NCBI GenBank assembly: GCA_038496445.1
Contig: JALMLS010000570.1
Location: 1 to 28,646 of the forward strand
Direction: 5' to 3'
DNA: 28,646 bases
Source: Trichosphaerium sp. ATCC 40318
Lineage: Eukaryota; Discosea; Flabellinia; Trichosidae
Both the position numbers and the translations under genes were made by a program. Every line of letters starts with the position of its first letter. Position 1 is the first letter of the stretch. Of this stretch, positions 1 through 10,627 are shown piece after piece. The notes beneath the pieces were generated by a model. That model was given only the letters and a program-made list of their open reading frames with translations. It was not told the DNA's origin and did no database searches.

Positions 1-54
1 ATCAGTTGTTGGTGTGGCTGTGGTAGGGGCTGCAGTTGTAGGTGTAGTTGGCAT
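1..54 (-). pseudogene. Start of mucin-like repeat exon, left copy, cut by window edge
   Basis: On the minus strand this is the ninth exon of the left-arm gene, entered after a 43-nt intron (55-97). It encodes Pro-Thr-Thr-rich sequence. The phase-1 frame expected from the previous exon meets a stop within about 50 nt, exactly as in the right arm, while the Thr/Pro-rich frame is open in another phase. The frame is therefore already broken at this junction. The rest lies outside the window. Confidence 0.6.
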
Positions 55-97
55 CTATCACAGTTAGAAAGAAAGCTAAAAAATATCAAGCAAGTAC

Positions 98-1822
98 CAG
101 TTAGGTGCATCTGTTGTTGTGTGCAGATAGTTGGAGCATCCGTTGTTGGTGCAACAGTTGGCTGTGAAGCAGTGGTTGATGAGCTTGTAGAAGGTGTTTC
201 TGTGACAGAAGTTAAGACAACGTATCATCAACAGTAATCCTTCTGTCTTGAACCTTCTTTTTGTTGGCCTTTGTACTTGGTGCCTCAGTTTTAACAGTGT
301 ACGTTGTACAAAAAGCCTTGGAAGTTTAGTTGGCCCTTTTACAGTTGTAGCTATAGGTGTTTCAGATATTGGAAATTTGTTTGCCAATGAGCGGTGTCTT
401 TTTAACAGCTTACAAGATAACTTTTTGTTAAAACCTATTGTTGGTCAGAAAAACAAGATGTGAGGTTTAAAAAATAGATTACTTACCTACGCATTCCCAC
501 ACAAAACACCTACGAGAACCCTTTTTTGTGTTTACTGTTGCTTCAAGAAGCCACTTGTGATTGCCATTTTTGTTTCTTTCTGCTTCTGTCGCTGTTTGTT
601 TGTTCAATATTTGAACAATTTGAACACCTGCATTTGGCCCAAAAGATTCTATATTCCGTGGCAATTCCATTTGATTTTGGGAAGTAAATGCCAACGCAAC
701 ACTATTGCCAGACACATCTGATTGAATACTCCCGTCACTATCAGCGTCACTATCAGCGTCACTGAAGATATAGTCACTGTTTGATGTTAGTAAGCAATGG
801 AACAACATTTACATACCTGAAACTGTCACTTTCACTTATCAGGTCAATTTGTATTACTTGCCTCTCTGGGCGCAATTTGTACGGTTCTTTACATGATACA
901 GTGTGTTGTGATCCTCTGTAGACAACCACCTGTATTTTCCACATATTATTGTGGGCCCTAGAGGCATTCCCTTTCAATGTGTTAGTTAAAGGCTTTGAAT
1001 ATAGCGTACAAGGATTAGATTCCATGTCATACAATCAATAAACCACCAAGTTCCATTGTTTCACATATGTAGTGAAATGTGGATGCGGTTTAGGCTGCCA
1101 CATCAAAATGTACTGCCTCCCAAGTTCTGCTTATGTAAGTGCAAACGCTAACTGTCTTTACATACCTTCCATGGAGTTTAAAGTCTTAGGTAATTTGGCC
1201 ATGTCCTGAACAACATTGCGATTTGGATACCCTGTAATCAAAGCCGGTAATGTCACACTCTTTATCAAATTAGGGTGTTTTCAAAATAATATAAAGTTAC
1301 ATACCTCAACAGCCTTAAACCCTCCCTCACTGCAAGTCCGACAGTTGTTTGAAACTGAAAGACGTTTATTCAGCCAGTTGCATATTTTTGCTTCAATATC
1401 TTGCCCTCCAAAAATGCACAACTGATGCGACACTCTGTAATCTGGATGTGTCAGAAGCACAGATGGCAATAGGTTATTATGCTCACCTTCACATTTGCAA
1501 CCGCTGTTATAGTTAGAAAATGCATGAAATGAAACACAAACACTTCTAACATAGCTGTGAATTTCACGGACACTAAAATCAGGGCTATATTTTCCACAGC
1601 GATGCTCCTCATAGTTATGTTCTATTTCCTTCCTCCTCTTTGGATATTTTGTGTAGCAATGCTGTAAAAACAACTGAATAAATGTGTTTCTACTTCCATC
1701 TATGTTGTTAGATGTGAGTACTGTCGGGTTGTTGGGAATCACCTAAACTTTCTTAGTACTTGTGTATAGAACAACACATACGCAAATATCACTAACAGAC
1801 TATAAACCAGTGAAAACAGCAT
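98..1822 (-). CDS. Secreted cysteine-containing protein with mucin-like tail, left copy (exons 1-8)
   Basis: Inverted twin of the gene at 13228-14951. By symmetry its exons are 1822-1778, 1742-1305, 1259-1166, 1126-1047, 992-817, 776-487, 434-254 and 199-98. The product begins with a short hydrophobic signal-like segment (MLFSLVYSLLVIFAY). A cysteine-containing domain follows in exons 2-3, then an acidic Asp/Ser stretch in exon 6, a basic stretch in exon 7 and a Thr/Ser/Pro-rich start of the mucin-like tail in exon 8. Exon 7 has one extra base in an A-run compared with the right arm (181 nt against 180), which shifts the frame before the Thr-rich part. This copy may be broken, or the base may be a homopolymer error. 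I do not recognise the N-terminal domain. Its upstream flank (1823-2409) is shared with the right copy. Confidence 0.65.
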
Positions 1823-2409
1823 CCCAGGGACAGCTGTGATTATTCCAACATGCGTGGGGTTTCAAGTTTCCTACAACTACATTATGTTTGGGTTTCTTCA
1901 AACAGAAAATCACGTGATTGAAATTGAAGAAAAAAAAAAGAGTTCTAGCCACGACAAGAGCTAGTTTTGCTGCGCACAGATATCAAATCTACACTACGCA
2001 CACCATTTGCGTATGCTTCTTCTATTTAACCTGTGTTGGGTGAAAACTATCGCAAATAAATACAACAGCGCTATTAACGCCTGGTAGGTGCTTTTAAAGC
2101 AGGTTGAGGCTGTACTTAATTATTGCTGTATTAAAACATACTGTAAGTATCGTAGCGTGCGCTCATTGCCAAAGATGTAATAATTACTCGTTCGCGTGGA
2201 GAATTATGTTATTTACTCTACAGTGCACAAAAAAAATATGAGTTTTCGGACTTTTACAGAAAACCCTACAACACAATGTGGCCATCTGTTTACCCTCAAA
2301 CGTTCTGTATAGCATCACATTGTGTAAAAATATTCATTGAGACAGTGTGGGGCTCATAAAAAGGACTTGTAGCCTATTCAGCGCACAGAGATATCCCTTG
2401 TTAAGTCAC
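1823..2409. other. Intergenic, upstream of the left-arm gene
   Basis: No supported gene. It should hold the promoter of the minus-strand gene starting at 1822. It includes a CACGTG site at 1911-1916 beside a long A-run. The sequence is repeated without visible change in the right arm, so it gives no evidence of selective conservation. Confidence 0.6.
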
Positions 2410-2857
2410 AAATATGGATGACAAGGGTGCCAAGGCGCTTAAAGGCCTAAATGCGCTTTAACGCAGTGGCACTCAATCAAAAGGTGTAGTTTCAAGAGCG
2501 AACCATTTTGATCTGTACATATTCCAAAAAAATATTGGGTGCTACTTTGACCTTACATACCAGTATTTTGAATTAGTTGCCAAAGATGTGACTTAATGAT
2601 AAGATTGTCAAACCCTCTACTAGATGTATTATGATGAGGGCATTGGGCTTTCAGGTGTTCATACAATAGACCCTAGCATCAACTTGTATGCTATGCGTGA
2701 AATTGACTTTAGTACCTCGGTAACAGATACAGGGCTACAAGCGCTTGTTGGTGTCCATGCCATTCAGCTTGGTAGTTTCAGGCTTATACTCATAAAGGTA
2801 TTCAAACACGTCTGGTGTTCGTTAGCATTTCCTTTGGCTGTAAAGGCACAATAGATG
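2410..2857 (+). pseudogene. LRR-family relic, left copy
   Basis: Fragments of the same leucine-rich repeat family as the intact genes at 20269-21219 and 26331-27228 can be read here. There is a DDKGAKALKGLNAL segment near 2415-2458. After a stretch full of stops comes a GVHTID...VTDTGLQALVGVHAI segment around 2655-2770. No continuous frame joins them and I see no F-box. One G is missing near 2643 relative to the right-arm copy. This is best read as a decayed F-box/LRR paralogue carried along in the inverted duplication. Confidence 0.6.
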
Positions 2858-3058
2858 AAAGGACAGTAACATTCACAGTAACTTCAAAACATTGGAAAAC
2901 CGAAGAGAGCACCTTGGTAAATCTTCTGGATCAAGTCAACAGCATGTCATTTAAAGTGGTCGTGCTATTTACATTTGTAAGCCTCTCATCACTTCCCTTT
3001 AAGGGTTCTCAATAAAGTTTAGTAAAATAGTGATCTTAGATTGTATTTATTAAGTATG
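2858..3058. other. Arm-specific segment between outer and inner inverted repeats (left)
   Basis: Sequence similarity between the two arms stops abruptly at 2857 and resumes at about 3059. This 0.2-kb piece bears no resemblance to its right-arm counterpart (12015-12191). A 66-codon open frame spans 2818-3015, but it has no homologue in the other arm and no motif I recognise, so I do not call it a gene. Confidence 0.6.
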
Positions 3059-3348
3059 TAAGTAGCTGATCAGAAAAGCAAAGACTGTCTGTGGAAAATG
3101 AACATCCCTTGATTGGCAACTACATTTTCCTCTAAGGTATACAAATATTTCACAAAGAGGGTTCGCTAAATATCAAGAAAGCAATGTAACGAATAATTAT
3201 TCTTAGCAAACGTGTTATGACGTTTTTTGGTTAAAATGGAAAGCAGGATTTAAAGGTCACCACTCATACTTACTACGCATATGACAGTGTTACAATAATA
3301 TATTTGGTTTTAGGACGTGCAACAATTAGATTAAGAGAAGCCGCGGAA

Positions 3349-3364
3349 TGTCCCGAGGAGGACA
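3349..3364. promoter_or_regulatory. TGTCC-N6-GGACA inverted motif upstream of GST (left)
   Basis: An inverted pair TGTCC / GGACA separated by six bases (cgagga), about 100 bases upstream of the GST start codon, next to a GC-rich CCGCGG. The same motif is kept upstream of the inverted paralogue (11691-11706), although surrounding sequence has diverged. It could be a dimeric transcription-factor site. That role is inference. Confidence 0.35.
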
Positions 3365-3466
3365 TCCTTTTTTAAACAACTTTCTCGGCTGACTTTCCTT
3401 TTTAAGAAAGTGTTCCGTCTTTCTCACTTGCCATCATTTCATCATTATCTCAAAACAACAACCCCA

Positions 3467-4411
3467 ATGGCTACTATTCACTACCTCGCTCTATCTGCTC
3501 CATGTCGTATTGCTCATATTGGCGCTCTCGCCACTGGCACTGACGTAACTCTCAAGGTACTCAGCAACAGACAGAAACACCTTGTTTGGCTAATACAGTA
3601 TCTGTTAGCCTGTAGATTTACTTAACGGTGAGCACAAAGAAAAAGCTTACTTGAAAATAAACCCAAAACACCAAGTACCATCTGTGACTGAAGGAGATGT
3701 TGTTGTACGTGACTCAAGTGCTATTCTCAGGTACAACATTAAAGAACGCCGTTTTCTCCAAATATCAGCTTACAAGGTGATTAGGTATTTTAGCATTAAG
3801 AATCCGTCACCAGTTTACCCCATAAACAACTCAGTCGCATTCGCACCAGTACGTCTTATTTAGAAAAACATGACGTTAAAAAACGATTTCAGTCACGTGA
3901 TATCACGTTTTTTATGTGAAACGACAACTTATTGACGGGTTTTTTGTTTCAGATCGACTCTGCATACGAATCTATTCGTAATGATATCTTCAACACTTGT
4001 AACAGCTTCGCTTTTGAGAATTTCTTCGTTTCCAAAGTGTACAAAGCAAGAGACACAGACCCTAAAAAGCTCAAAGAGATCACAGACAAACTAAAAGCAG
4101 AGGTATGCAACATGGTTGTTTTGTTTGTTTGGTAGTTAAATCCAAAGGTACATGTTCCCACACTGACTGTTTTTGAATAGTTGGAGTTCTACGAGAAGAA
4201 CTATTTCAAGAAATCACGATTCTTGGTTGGATACTCAATATCTATGGCCGACTATGCACTGTGCGTTTCTCTGGCTCAAGCTATTGGTACAGGATATAAG
4301 GTAGCTCTCCCTAAAAAGATAGCATCTTTGTATAAAAAAGTAAAGAGGGATCCAGTGTACGAACAAGCACACAAAGATTTCTTTGATTTCGCTAGCACTA
4401 TTGAAGTGTAA
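3467..4411 (+). CDS. Glutathione S-transferase, theta-like, copy 1
   Basis: Conjugates glutathione to electrophiles in the cytosol, as known for the family. Five exons (3467-3556, 3609-3730, 3785-3848, 3953-4102, 4181-4411) join in frame to 218 residues, a normal GST length. The N-terminal thioredoxin-like domain covers residues 1-85. It has LSAPCR at 9-14 (the theta-type LSxPCR site), the NGEH segment at 36-39, VPS with the cis-proline at 54, and DSSAIL at 65-70. The helical C-terminal domain includes FLVGYSISMADYAL, the usual capping-box region. Introns are 52-104 nt and intron 3 holds a TCACGTGA. AATAAA lies 13 bases after the stop. Its paralogue lies inverted at 10628-11587, and both copies are intact. 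The exact class is inferred from motifs alone. Confidence 0.9.
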
Positions 4412-5332
4412 CATGACCTTTTAAATAAATCTTATCGAATGTTTTCTCGCCTCCTGTTGAAGTAACAATTGCTTGGTATCCTTTTTCAGGCGCATTCACC
4501 CAAGCGGGTACTCAACGGTTCGTACTTTAGGTTCTGAATACAATGGATGATTGTTCTTACAAGCACATTTTAATTTCACTGGCAGCAACTAGGCGCGCTT
4601 GAAACATGACGCCGCAAACTGTTTTGTTTTTCTTGAGAGCTGTACTAACTTTAATAAGCCACCGCTAAACTTAGAACCTGTTCGCAAACGTTCACTTGCA
4701 GTGCGAAAATAAAGTCCAGAACTTACAGAAAAAAACCGCTAAATTATGGTTTGTGGAAAATAGAGAGAAGAGAATGGTGTAAATTAGACATAGAAGTATA
4801 TCAAACAATTCAGTTCAGCTTCTTCACAAATATTGAATTATCTAAAAATAAAACTAAGCACGTGATTGTTTAGCTTTAAAAAACGCTCGTGACGCCATTT
4901 TCTTAACAGAATCGCCTGAAACGTGAGGTATTAGGACAATTTTTAAGCACGTGGTTACTATTCGTCGATAGCTTTCCAAAACACTTTCATTTTCACTTAC
5001 CACGCGCTGTATTGTATGTCCTGAAGTTTTATTTCCAAAGGTTTACGAAAAAGAGCCAAACTCGGTCTGAAACTACTGTTTGGGGTGTAGGAACATTTTT
5101 CGAACCTCCAAATAACGACATCAAGTGTACAACGAAAAATAGCATTTTCAAGCCATGTTAAGTCTATACAGATTCGGAAACACCAGTTTGCTCATTTATC
5201 GTTGTGCTACCATTACTAAGGGCATAAAATACGAGTATTTCGGAAGCTGACGATTGTAATTAAGCCGTTGTGTAAAAAGATTCATTCAATTTCAAAATAA
5301 TTTATTAACACAACTGCACACGCCACGAAGTA
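4412..5332. other. Intergenic between GST copy 1 and membrane-protein gene 1
   Basis: About 0.9 kb without a supportable gene. It has AATAAA at 4424-4429 for the GST transcript and CACGTG at 4859-4864 and 4948-4953. From about 5268 onward it matches the flank upstream of the second membrane-protein gene. Confidence 0.6.
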
Positions 5333-7349
5333 ATGACAACGAACAAACTCATATTACTCCTCTCAATATTTATTGCTTTATCAGGTAAATCTCTTTTGCT
5401 GTGCCTAAAAACGTATAGTTTGTCCTCTACGATAGTATAGGCCTACAGAAATTGTGGCCTTTTGTTTTCGGCACAATGCAACATAATCCACAGGAAAAAA
5501 AAAACCGAAACACGTGATCACTAATGTTTTGCGTTAATAGTGAGCCAAAATACGACTATGTCTGTTATAAGCGATTTAGAAGCGACATATATTGATGGTT
5601 CAAGCAGAAAAAGAGGTGAAAACGATGAACCCCAAGGCAGACGTACAACAGTTCGGTTGTCGTCGAACCAAATTGGACTCGTCAGATTTCCAATGATATT
5701 TGGCAGAAACGGTATAATTGTCTTCAAGATATGTCATTTAATTATTTCAAAGGTGGACCTGTGCCAGACGACGCAGAAATTGTGAAAGCAACCTTTACCG
5801 TTACATCGCTTAACAACGCACTTAACGCGGTTTTATTCAAACCTGAGCGGTCTTGGAGTGAAAGTAGCGTCCATTGGCAAAATTACCGAAATTCAATTTC
5901 TACATCTACCGCCAATCGAGTTGCAACTCTGATATATGAAGGTAGTCAAGTTGTAAATGCTGATGTAACATGTACGCAATTTGACGAGACAATACTCTTA
6001 AAATATGTACTTACCCCACGTGTTTAGCTTACCTTAAAGATTTGGTTGATGCTAATTTTATGGATGATTTTGGATGGAGTATAGTGCAACAAGGAGGATC
6101 CTCTAGTTTTTATAGTGAAGATGAATCGAATTCAAATGTTAGACCGTTTCTATCTGTAGAATGGCGTTGTAATGACAACAACGGATGTACAACGGATTCT
6201 AACGCTATGATGAACGGTATGAAAAATCCAAGTTTTTACTGCGTTTAGCTAATCGTTTTAGGTGTTTGTGTTCAACCCACACCTGTGTCATGTGATGATA
6301 CTATTGATTGCACTAACGATATGTGTATGGCTTTGGGACCTTGGAACCAAACGTGCTCGCATACCGAAGTAGATAGCGTTTGCGACCAAGGTCAAAGGCA
6401 CGTTGTGTTTTATGTTTGCTGAAAATGATCACAAAAACTTATACTGAATAGATGTACACTTCAAGGTTGTGTTGGTATACCAACTACAGAAGCTCCAGCA
6501 CTGCCATTAGTACGTTAGGCATTGAGGGTAATTCCACGACTAATAGTTATTTGAAAGTGTGTTGTTGGAAATCTTGTGTGCAGATGCTCTTCTGAAACAG
6601 AATTCGATTGTGATGGCTCTTTCAATGGTACTGTCATTCTACCTCAGTATGAAATTATTTGGACAAGTACGTAAACCAAATCCGTAGTACAAAAGTGACA
6701 TTGAAACGACTAATTGTTGTTGTTTCTTTTAGGTGCTTTTGTAACAACGAACACTTCAATCATTATTTTCGGAACAAATACAACAGTCATCTTGGAAACT
6801 TGTCATGATATTAAAGGTACATTAACACTGTGAATGTGCTTCTAGTATAAGTTGAAGTGCTAATGGTTTGTATCATAGGATCAATCCAGGTTGATTTTCA
6901 ACTTGAGAGAGGAGAAGAGTCTGTACTTGTGAAGCATAATGATGGATGTTCTTTAGATGATGTAGATGTCATTTTCAATGACGGTAATTGCATAAAAGGT
7001 CGAGCAGTACAGCGTGGTACGCAGCAAAAACACAACTAGTTACTTAACACAAATCGACTCATAATTCGTACGCAGGCACCAGTCTTGTTGCTGTGTTTGA
7101 TAACTCGTGCTCTGGGCAGACTGAAGGTAGTAACATATCTGTACCTATGGTTGTTGGTATCATCGTGGCAATTATAGTTGTCATAGGTGCGCTATATAGT
7201 TTTATTGCTTGCTCTGTGAAGTTCTTACTTTCGTTTTAGCAATTCTTGCTTTTGTATTCCTTTATCCTCCCGCCAGAGCCTTTGTAATGCCTTTCTCCAA
7301 GCAAACAATGCGCACTACACCAAAGGAAATTGATGATGACCAATTGTAG
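5268..7349. repeat. Tandem direct duplication, unit 1
   Basis: Direct repeat of 7696-9790, beginning about 65 bases upstream of the start codon (shared gtaaaaagattcattcaatt) and ending near the stop codon. Exon 4, exons 7-9 and some introns are nearly identical, while part of exon 2 and exon 3 differ strongly. The duplication is therefore not very recent, or has been partly homogenised. Confidence 0.9.
5333..7349 (+). CDS. Type I membrane protein with DNRLRE-like ectodomain, copy 1
   Basis: Eleven exons give 440 residues: 5333-5384, 5541-5711, 5753-5971, 6028-6216, 6262-6390, 6466-6509, 6558-6666, 6733-6816, 6879-6983, 7076-7186, 7240-7349. Order: signal peptide (1-18); DNRLRE-like beta-sandwich (about 25-210) with LVRFPMIF, ATFTVTS and the closing SFYSEDESN...RPFLSVEW; a cysteine-rich CDDTIDCTNDMC module; a short PTTEAPALPL linker; a second cysteine module (CVVGNLVCRC...FDCDG); a Thr/Asn-rich region with several N-x-S/T sites; one hydrophobic span; and a short tail ending in DDDQL. 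DNRLRE domains occur in extracellular, carbohydrate-binding-like proteins, so a surface or adhesive role is inferred. Nine of ten introns are phase 1 (intron 6 is phase 0). The exon 5 donor is the least certain junction. Confidence 0.82.
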
Positions 7350-7760
7350 ACCAAACATATCGCACCCCATAGCAACCAGCTTAACATGTACATAAAAGAT
7401 AATTCTATTGTTATTTGACCAGAATCACGTTCTTAAATTTGATGGTGAACAACCCTTTTACCGAGAATTCTGAAGCTAGGCAAACTGGATTTTCGATAAA
7501 GAAATCTACGAACTAACAAAACTGACAGGTTCTGGATATTTGTAGTGTTTTATCGTAGGTGTACGAAACTGCAAGAACTGGAGGTAATCACTACTTAGGT
7601 TCTTGACAATATTGTCCTTAGCCTCATTTCGTTTTTTTTCATAGCACAACACCCACTCGCATTGGTTTGTCCGCTTTCGAGGTTAACGTTTTTAAGCTGT
7701 AAAAAGATTCATTCAATTCAATTCAGTACAAGTTATTTACAGTACTGCACGCACGAAGTC
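7350..7760. other. Spacer between the tandem membrane-protein genes
   Basis: Holds the 3' flank of copy 1 and the 5' flank of copy 2. No gene seen. The last 65 bases resemble the 5' flank of copy 1 (5268-5332), so they are candidates for a shared promoter or leader. Confidence 0.6.
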
Positions 7761-9790
7761 ATGACAACTAACAAACTCATATTACTCCTCTCAATATTTA
7801 TTACTTTATCAGGTAAATCTCTTTTGCTGTGCCTAAAAACGTATAGTTTGTCCTCTACGATAACATAGGCCGAATAAAATTGGCCAACAAAATTTATTAC
7901 GTTGTTTTCGGCACAAAGTAACATTCGACACCAAAAATATCAAAAAACACGTGATCACTAATGTTTTGCGTTAATAGTGAGCCAAAATACGACTATGTCT
8001 GTTATACATGATTTAGAAGCGACATATATTGACGAGTCAAGGGGCAATAATGCCCACGGCGCACTTGATACAGTTCGGTTGTCGTCGAGGCAAATTGGAC
8101 TCGTCAGATTTCCAATGATATTTGGCACAAACGGTATAATTGTCTTCAAGATATGTCATTTAATTATTTCAAAGGTGGACCTGTACCAGACGACGCAGAA
8201 ATTGTGAAAGCAACCTTTACCGTTACATCACCTGACACCAGATTAAATGCGGGTATTTTCAAGGCGCAAAGCGTTTGGCAAGAAAATGTAGTAAGCTGGG
8301 ATAGATACCGAAGATTTATAAATACGTCTCCCAACAATCAAATTGCAACTCTTATATATGAGAATAGTGAAGTTGTAAATGCTGATGTAACTTGTACGTA
8401 ATTTTATATAACAACTCCCTCTTAAAATAGTACTTACCCCACGTGTTTAGCTTACCTTAAAGATTTGGTAGATTCTAATTTTATGAATGATTTTGGATGG
8501 AGTATAGTGCAACAAGGAGTATCCTCTAGTTTTTATAGTGAAGATGAATCGAATCTAACTGTTAGACCTTTTCTATCTGTAGAATGGCGTTGTAATGACA
8601 ACAACGGATGTACAACGGATTCTAACGCTATGATGAACGGTATGAAAAATCCAAGTTTTTAATGCTTTCGCCTTAATATCGTTTTAGGTGTTTGTGTTCA
8701 ACCCACACCTGTGTTGTGTAATGATACTATTGATTGCACTAACGATATGTGTATGGCTTTGGGTCCTTTGAACTATACATGCTCGCATACCGAGGTAGAT
8801 AGCGCTTGTGATCAAGATCAAAGGCACGTTATACGTTTGGAAGACTATCACAAAAACTTATGCTGGATAGATGTACATTTCAAGGATGTGTTGGTGCACC
8901 AACAACAGAAGCGCCAGGACTACCATTAGTACGTTAGGCGTAGAGGTAATTCTTTAACTAATAGTTAATTTTTAAGTGTACTATTGGTAATCTTGTGTGC
9001 AGATGCTCTTCTGAAACAGAATTCGATTGTGATGGCTCTTTCAATGGTACTGTCGTTCTACCTCAGTTCGAAATTATTTGGAAAAGTATGTAAACCAAAC
9101 CTGTAGTACAGAAATGATTAATTTGTTTCTATTAGATACTTTTGCAACAACAAACACTTCAATCATTATTTTCGGAACAAATACAACAGTCATCTTGGCA
9201 ACTTGTCATGATATTAAAGGTACACTAAATTGTTTTCCTATACAGTATACTAGCACTGTGAATATGCTTACAGCCGTAAGTTGAAGGCTAATGGTTGTAT
9301 CATAGGATCAATTCAAGTTGATTTTCAACTTGAGAGAGGAGAAGAGTCTGTACTTGTGAAGCATAATGATGGATGTTCTTTAGATGATGTAGATGTCATT
9401 TTCAATGACGGTAATTGCATAAAAGGTCGAGCAGTACAGCGTGGTACGCAGCAAAAACACAACTAGATACCTAACACAAATCGACTCATAATTCGTACGC
9501 AGGCACCAGTCTTGTTGCTGTGTTTGATAACTCGTGCTCTGGGCAGACTGGAGGTAGTAACAGTAGCATATCTGTACTTATGGTTGTCGGTATCATTGCA
9601 GCAATTATAGTTGTCATAGGTACTGCTTAATTAGCAAAATTTTAGTCGGTTCTCAATGAAGGTTCTTACATTCGTTTTAGCAATTCTTGCTTTTATATTC
9701 CTTTATCCTCCTGCCAGAGCCTTTGTAATGCCCTTCTCCAGACAAACAAGGCGCACTACCGCAAAAAAGCTTGATAATGAGAAGCTGTAG
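7696..9790. repeat. Tandem direct duplication, unit 2
   Basis: Direct repeat of 5268-7349. Exons line up one to one with the same phases. Exon 2 is 15 nt shorter, exon 5 is 18 nt longer and exon 10 is 6 nt longer, all multiples of three. Confidence 0.9.
7761..9790 (+). CDS. Type I membrane protein with DNRLRE-like ectodomain, copy 2
   Basis: Paralogue of the gene just upstream, 443 residues from eleven exons: 7761-7812, 7978-8133, 8175-8393, 8451-8639, 8688-8834, 8885-8928, 8977-9085, 9136-9219, 9306-9410, 9503-9619, 9681-9790. The architecture is the same: signal peptide, DNRLRE-like domain, CTNDMC-type cysteine module, PTTEAP linker, second cysteine module (CTIGNLVCRC), N-glycosylation-rich region, membrane span and a short tail ending in DNEKL. 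Differences concentrate in a loop of exon 2 (about residues 35-50) and across exon 3, while exons 4 and 7-9 are nearly unchanged. The exon 5 donor used in copy 1 is destroyed here (GATC instead of GGTC), and a donor 44 bases further on keeps the frame. AATAAA follows at 9843-9848. Confidence 0.82.
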
Positions 9791-10627
9791 ATCGAAATAA
9801 CCAGAGTAGTACCTAGCAACTAGCTTACAATATACATAAAAAAATAAAACTCCACAGTATTTTAGTACAATCTAAAAATAATAAAAAAAACAACGCACTC
9901 TGTACATTATGCACACATTGTAAATCTTATCTTTGATAGTCTAAATTGGATGTTGTAGTGTATTATCACACTACCTACTTCTCTTGAATTCCTTGAGAGT
10001 AGTGATCGTGACAAATAGTTGAAGAGGAAATACGTGTAGAAGTTCATCATACACTTCATAGATTTTGCCTGTAGGAGAGTAGAAGTTGTGGAGGCGGATC
10101 AGATTTATGATGATGTTCTGGCAATGGTTTTTTTGATAAAGGAAGAATTTCTATTGTGTACTTATCCAGGATCTAGTGTAATTTCATCGCCTGAATACAA
10201 AAAAAAATCATCTGGATTGCCTGCAATTAAGGAGAAACCAAATCTTGCCATGCTAGGGTTACACAGAGCTTTTACACCCTCCTAAATGAGAAATACAGTG
10301 AACTGAGCATATATGGAATGTACATCTTTCTGCATAATAATCCAAGAATGAACAAGCATAAATTCTTGAGATTTATTTCTCTGGAATATGCTGGAACTCT
10401 ACTCGTAGTCACCAAATGTTGTTATCAACATTTCCATTAGAATCTATATTGCAGTTAGTTATACAGTTTGATTCTAGTTTGAGGGCTATAGGCTCCCTCT
10501 TACAGTTGTTTTATTGTGAACAACGTACGACCTTCAATAACCATTTTTTAGTTTTTCTTTCCAAGACTAGGACTTAAAACATAGGATAAAAAAAATGCTG
10601 TGTTTGTTGCTAAAGTGTTAAGGAAAA
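9791..10627. other. Intergenic between membrane-protein gene 2 and inverted GST copy 2
   Basis: Both flanking genes end here. AATAAA at 9843-9848 serves the plus-strand gene. A 65-codon plus-strand frame (10088-10285) has no motif or paralogue I can see, so I do not call it. The rest is AT-rich without recognisable features. This is the spacer on the right side of the palindrome centre and bears no resemblance to 4412-5267. Confidence 0.55.

Larger units (their letters stand above)
1..2857. repeat. Outer left arm of the large inverted repeat
   Basis: This segment is the reverse complement of 12192-15048. Wherever I aligned the two arms they were identical except for two one-base homopolymer differences, near 261 (an extra T here) and near 2643 (one G fewer here). 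The arm runs off the left window edge inside the mucin-like repeat, so its true outer end is not visible. It carries the left copy of the secreted cysteine-containing gene and an LRR relic. Near-identity over about 2.85 kb implies recent duplication, recent gene conversion, or an assembly fold-back. Confidence 0.95.
3059..4411. repeat. Inner left arm of the inverted repeat (diverged)
   Basis: Similar in inverted orientation to 10628-12014 and covering the GST gene plus about 400 bases of upstream DNA. Unlike the outer arm it shows many substitutions and small indels, in introns, upstream DNA and the last exon. Similarity ends at the GST stop codon. The contrast with the near-identical outer arm shows that the two parts do not share a single recent history. 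Confidence 0.85.

Noticed and set aside
3731-3862. Read-through open frame over GST introns 2-3
   Set aside because: The spliced frame gives the expected GST segment (ILRYF...VYPI) and matching phases in both copies. The read-through is not conserved between them.
10088-10285. 65-codon open frame between membrane-protein gene 2 and GST copy 2
   Set aside because: No motif, paralogue or splice support. Such lengths are expected by chance here.
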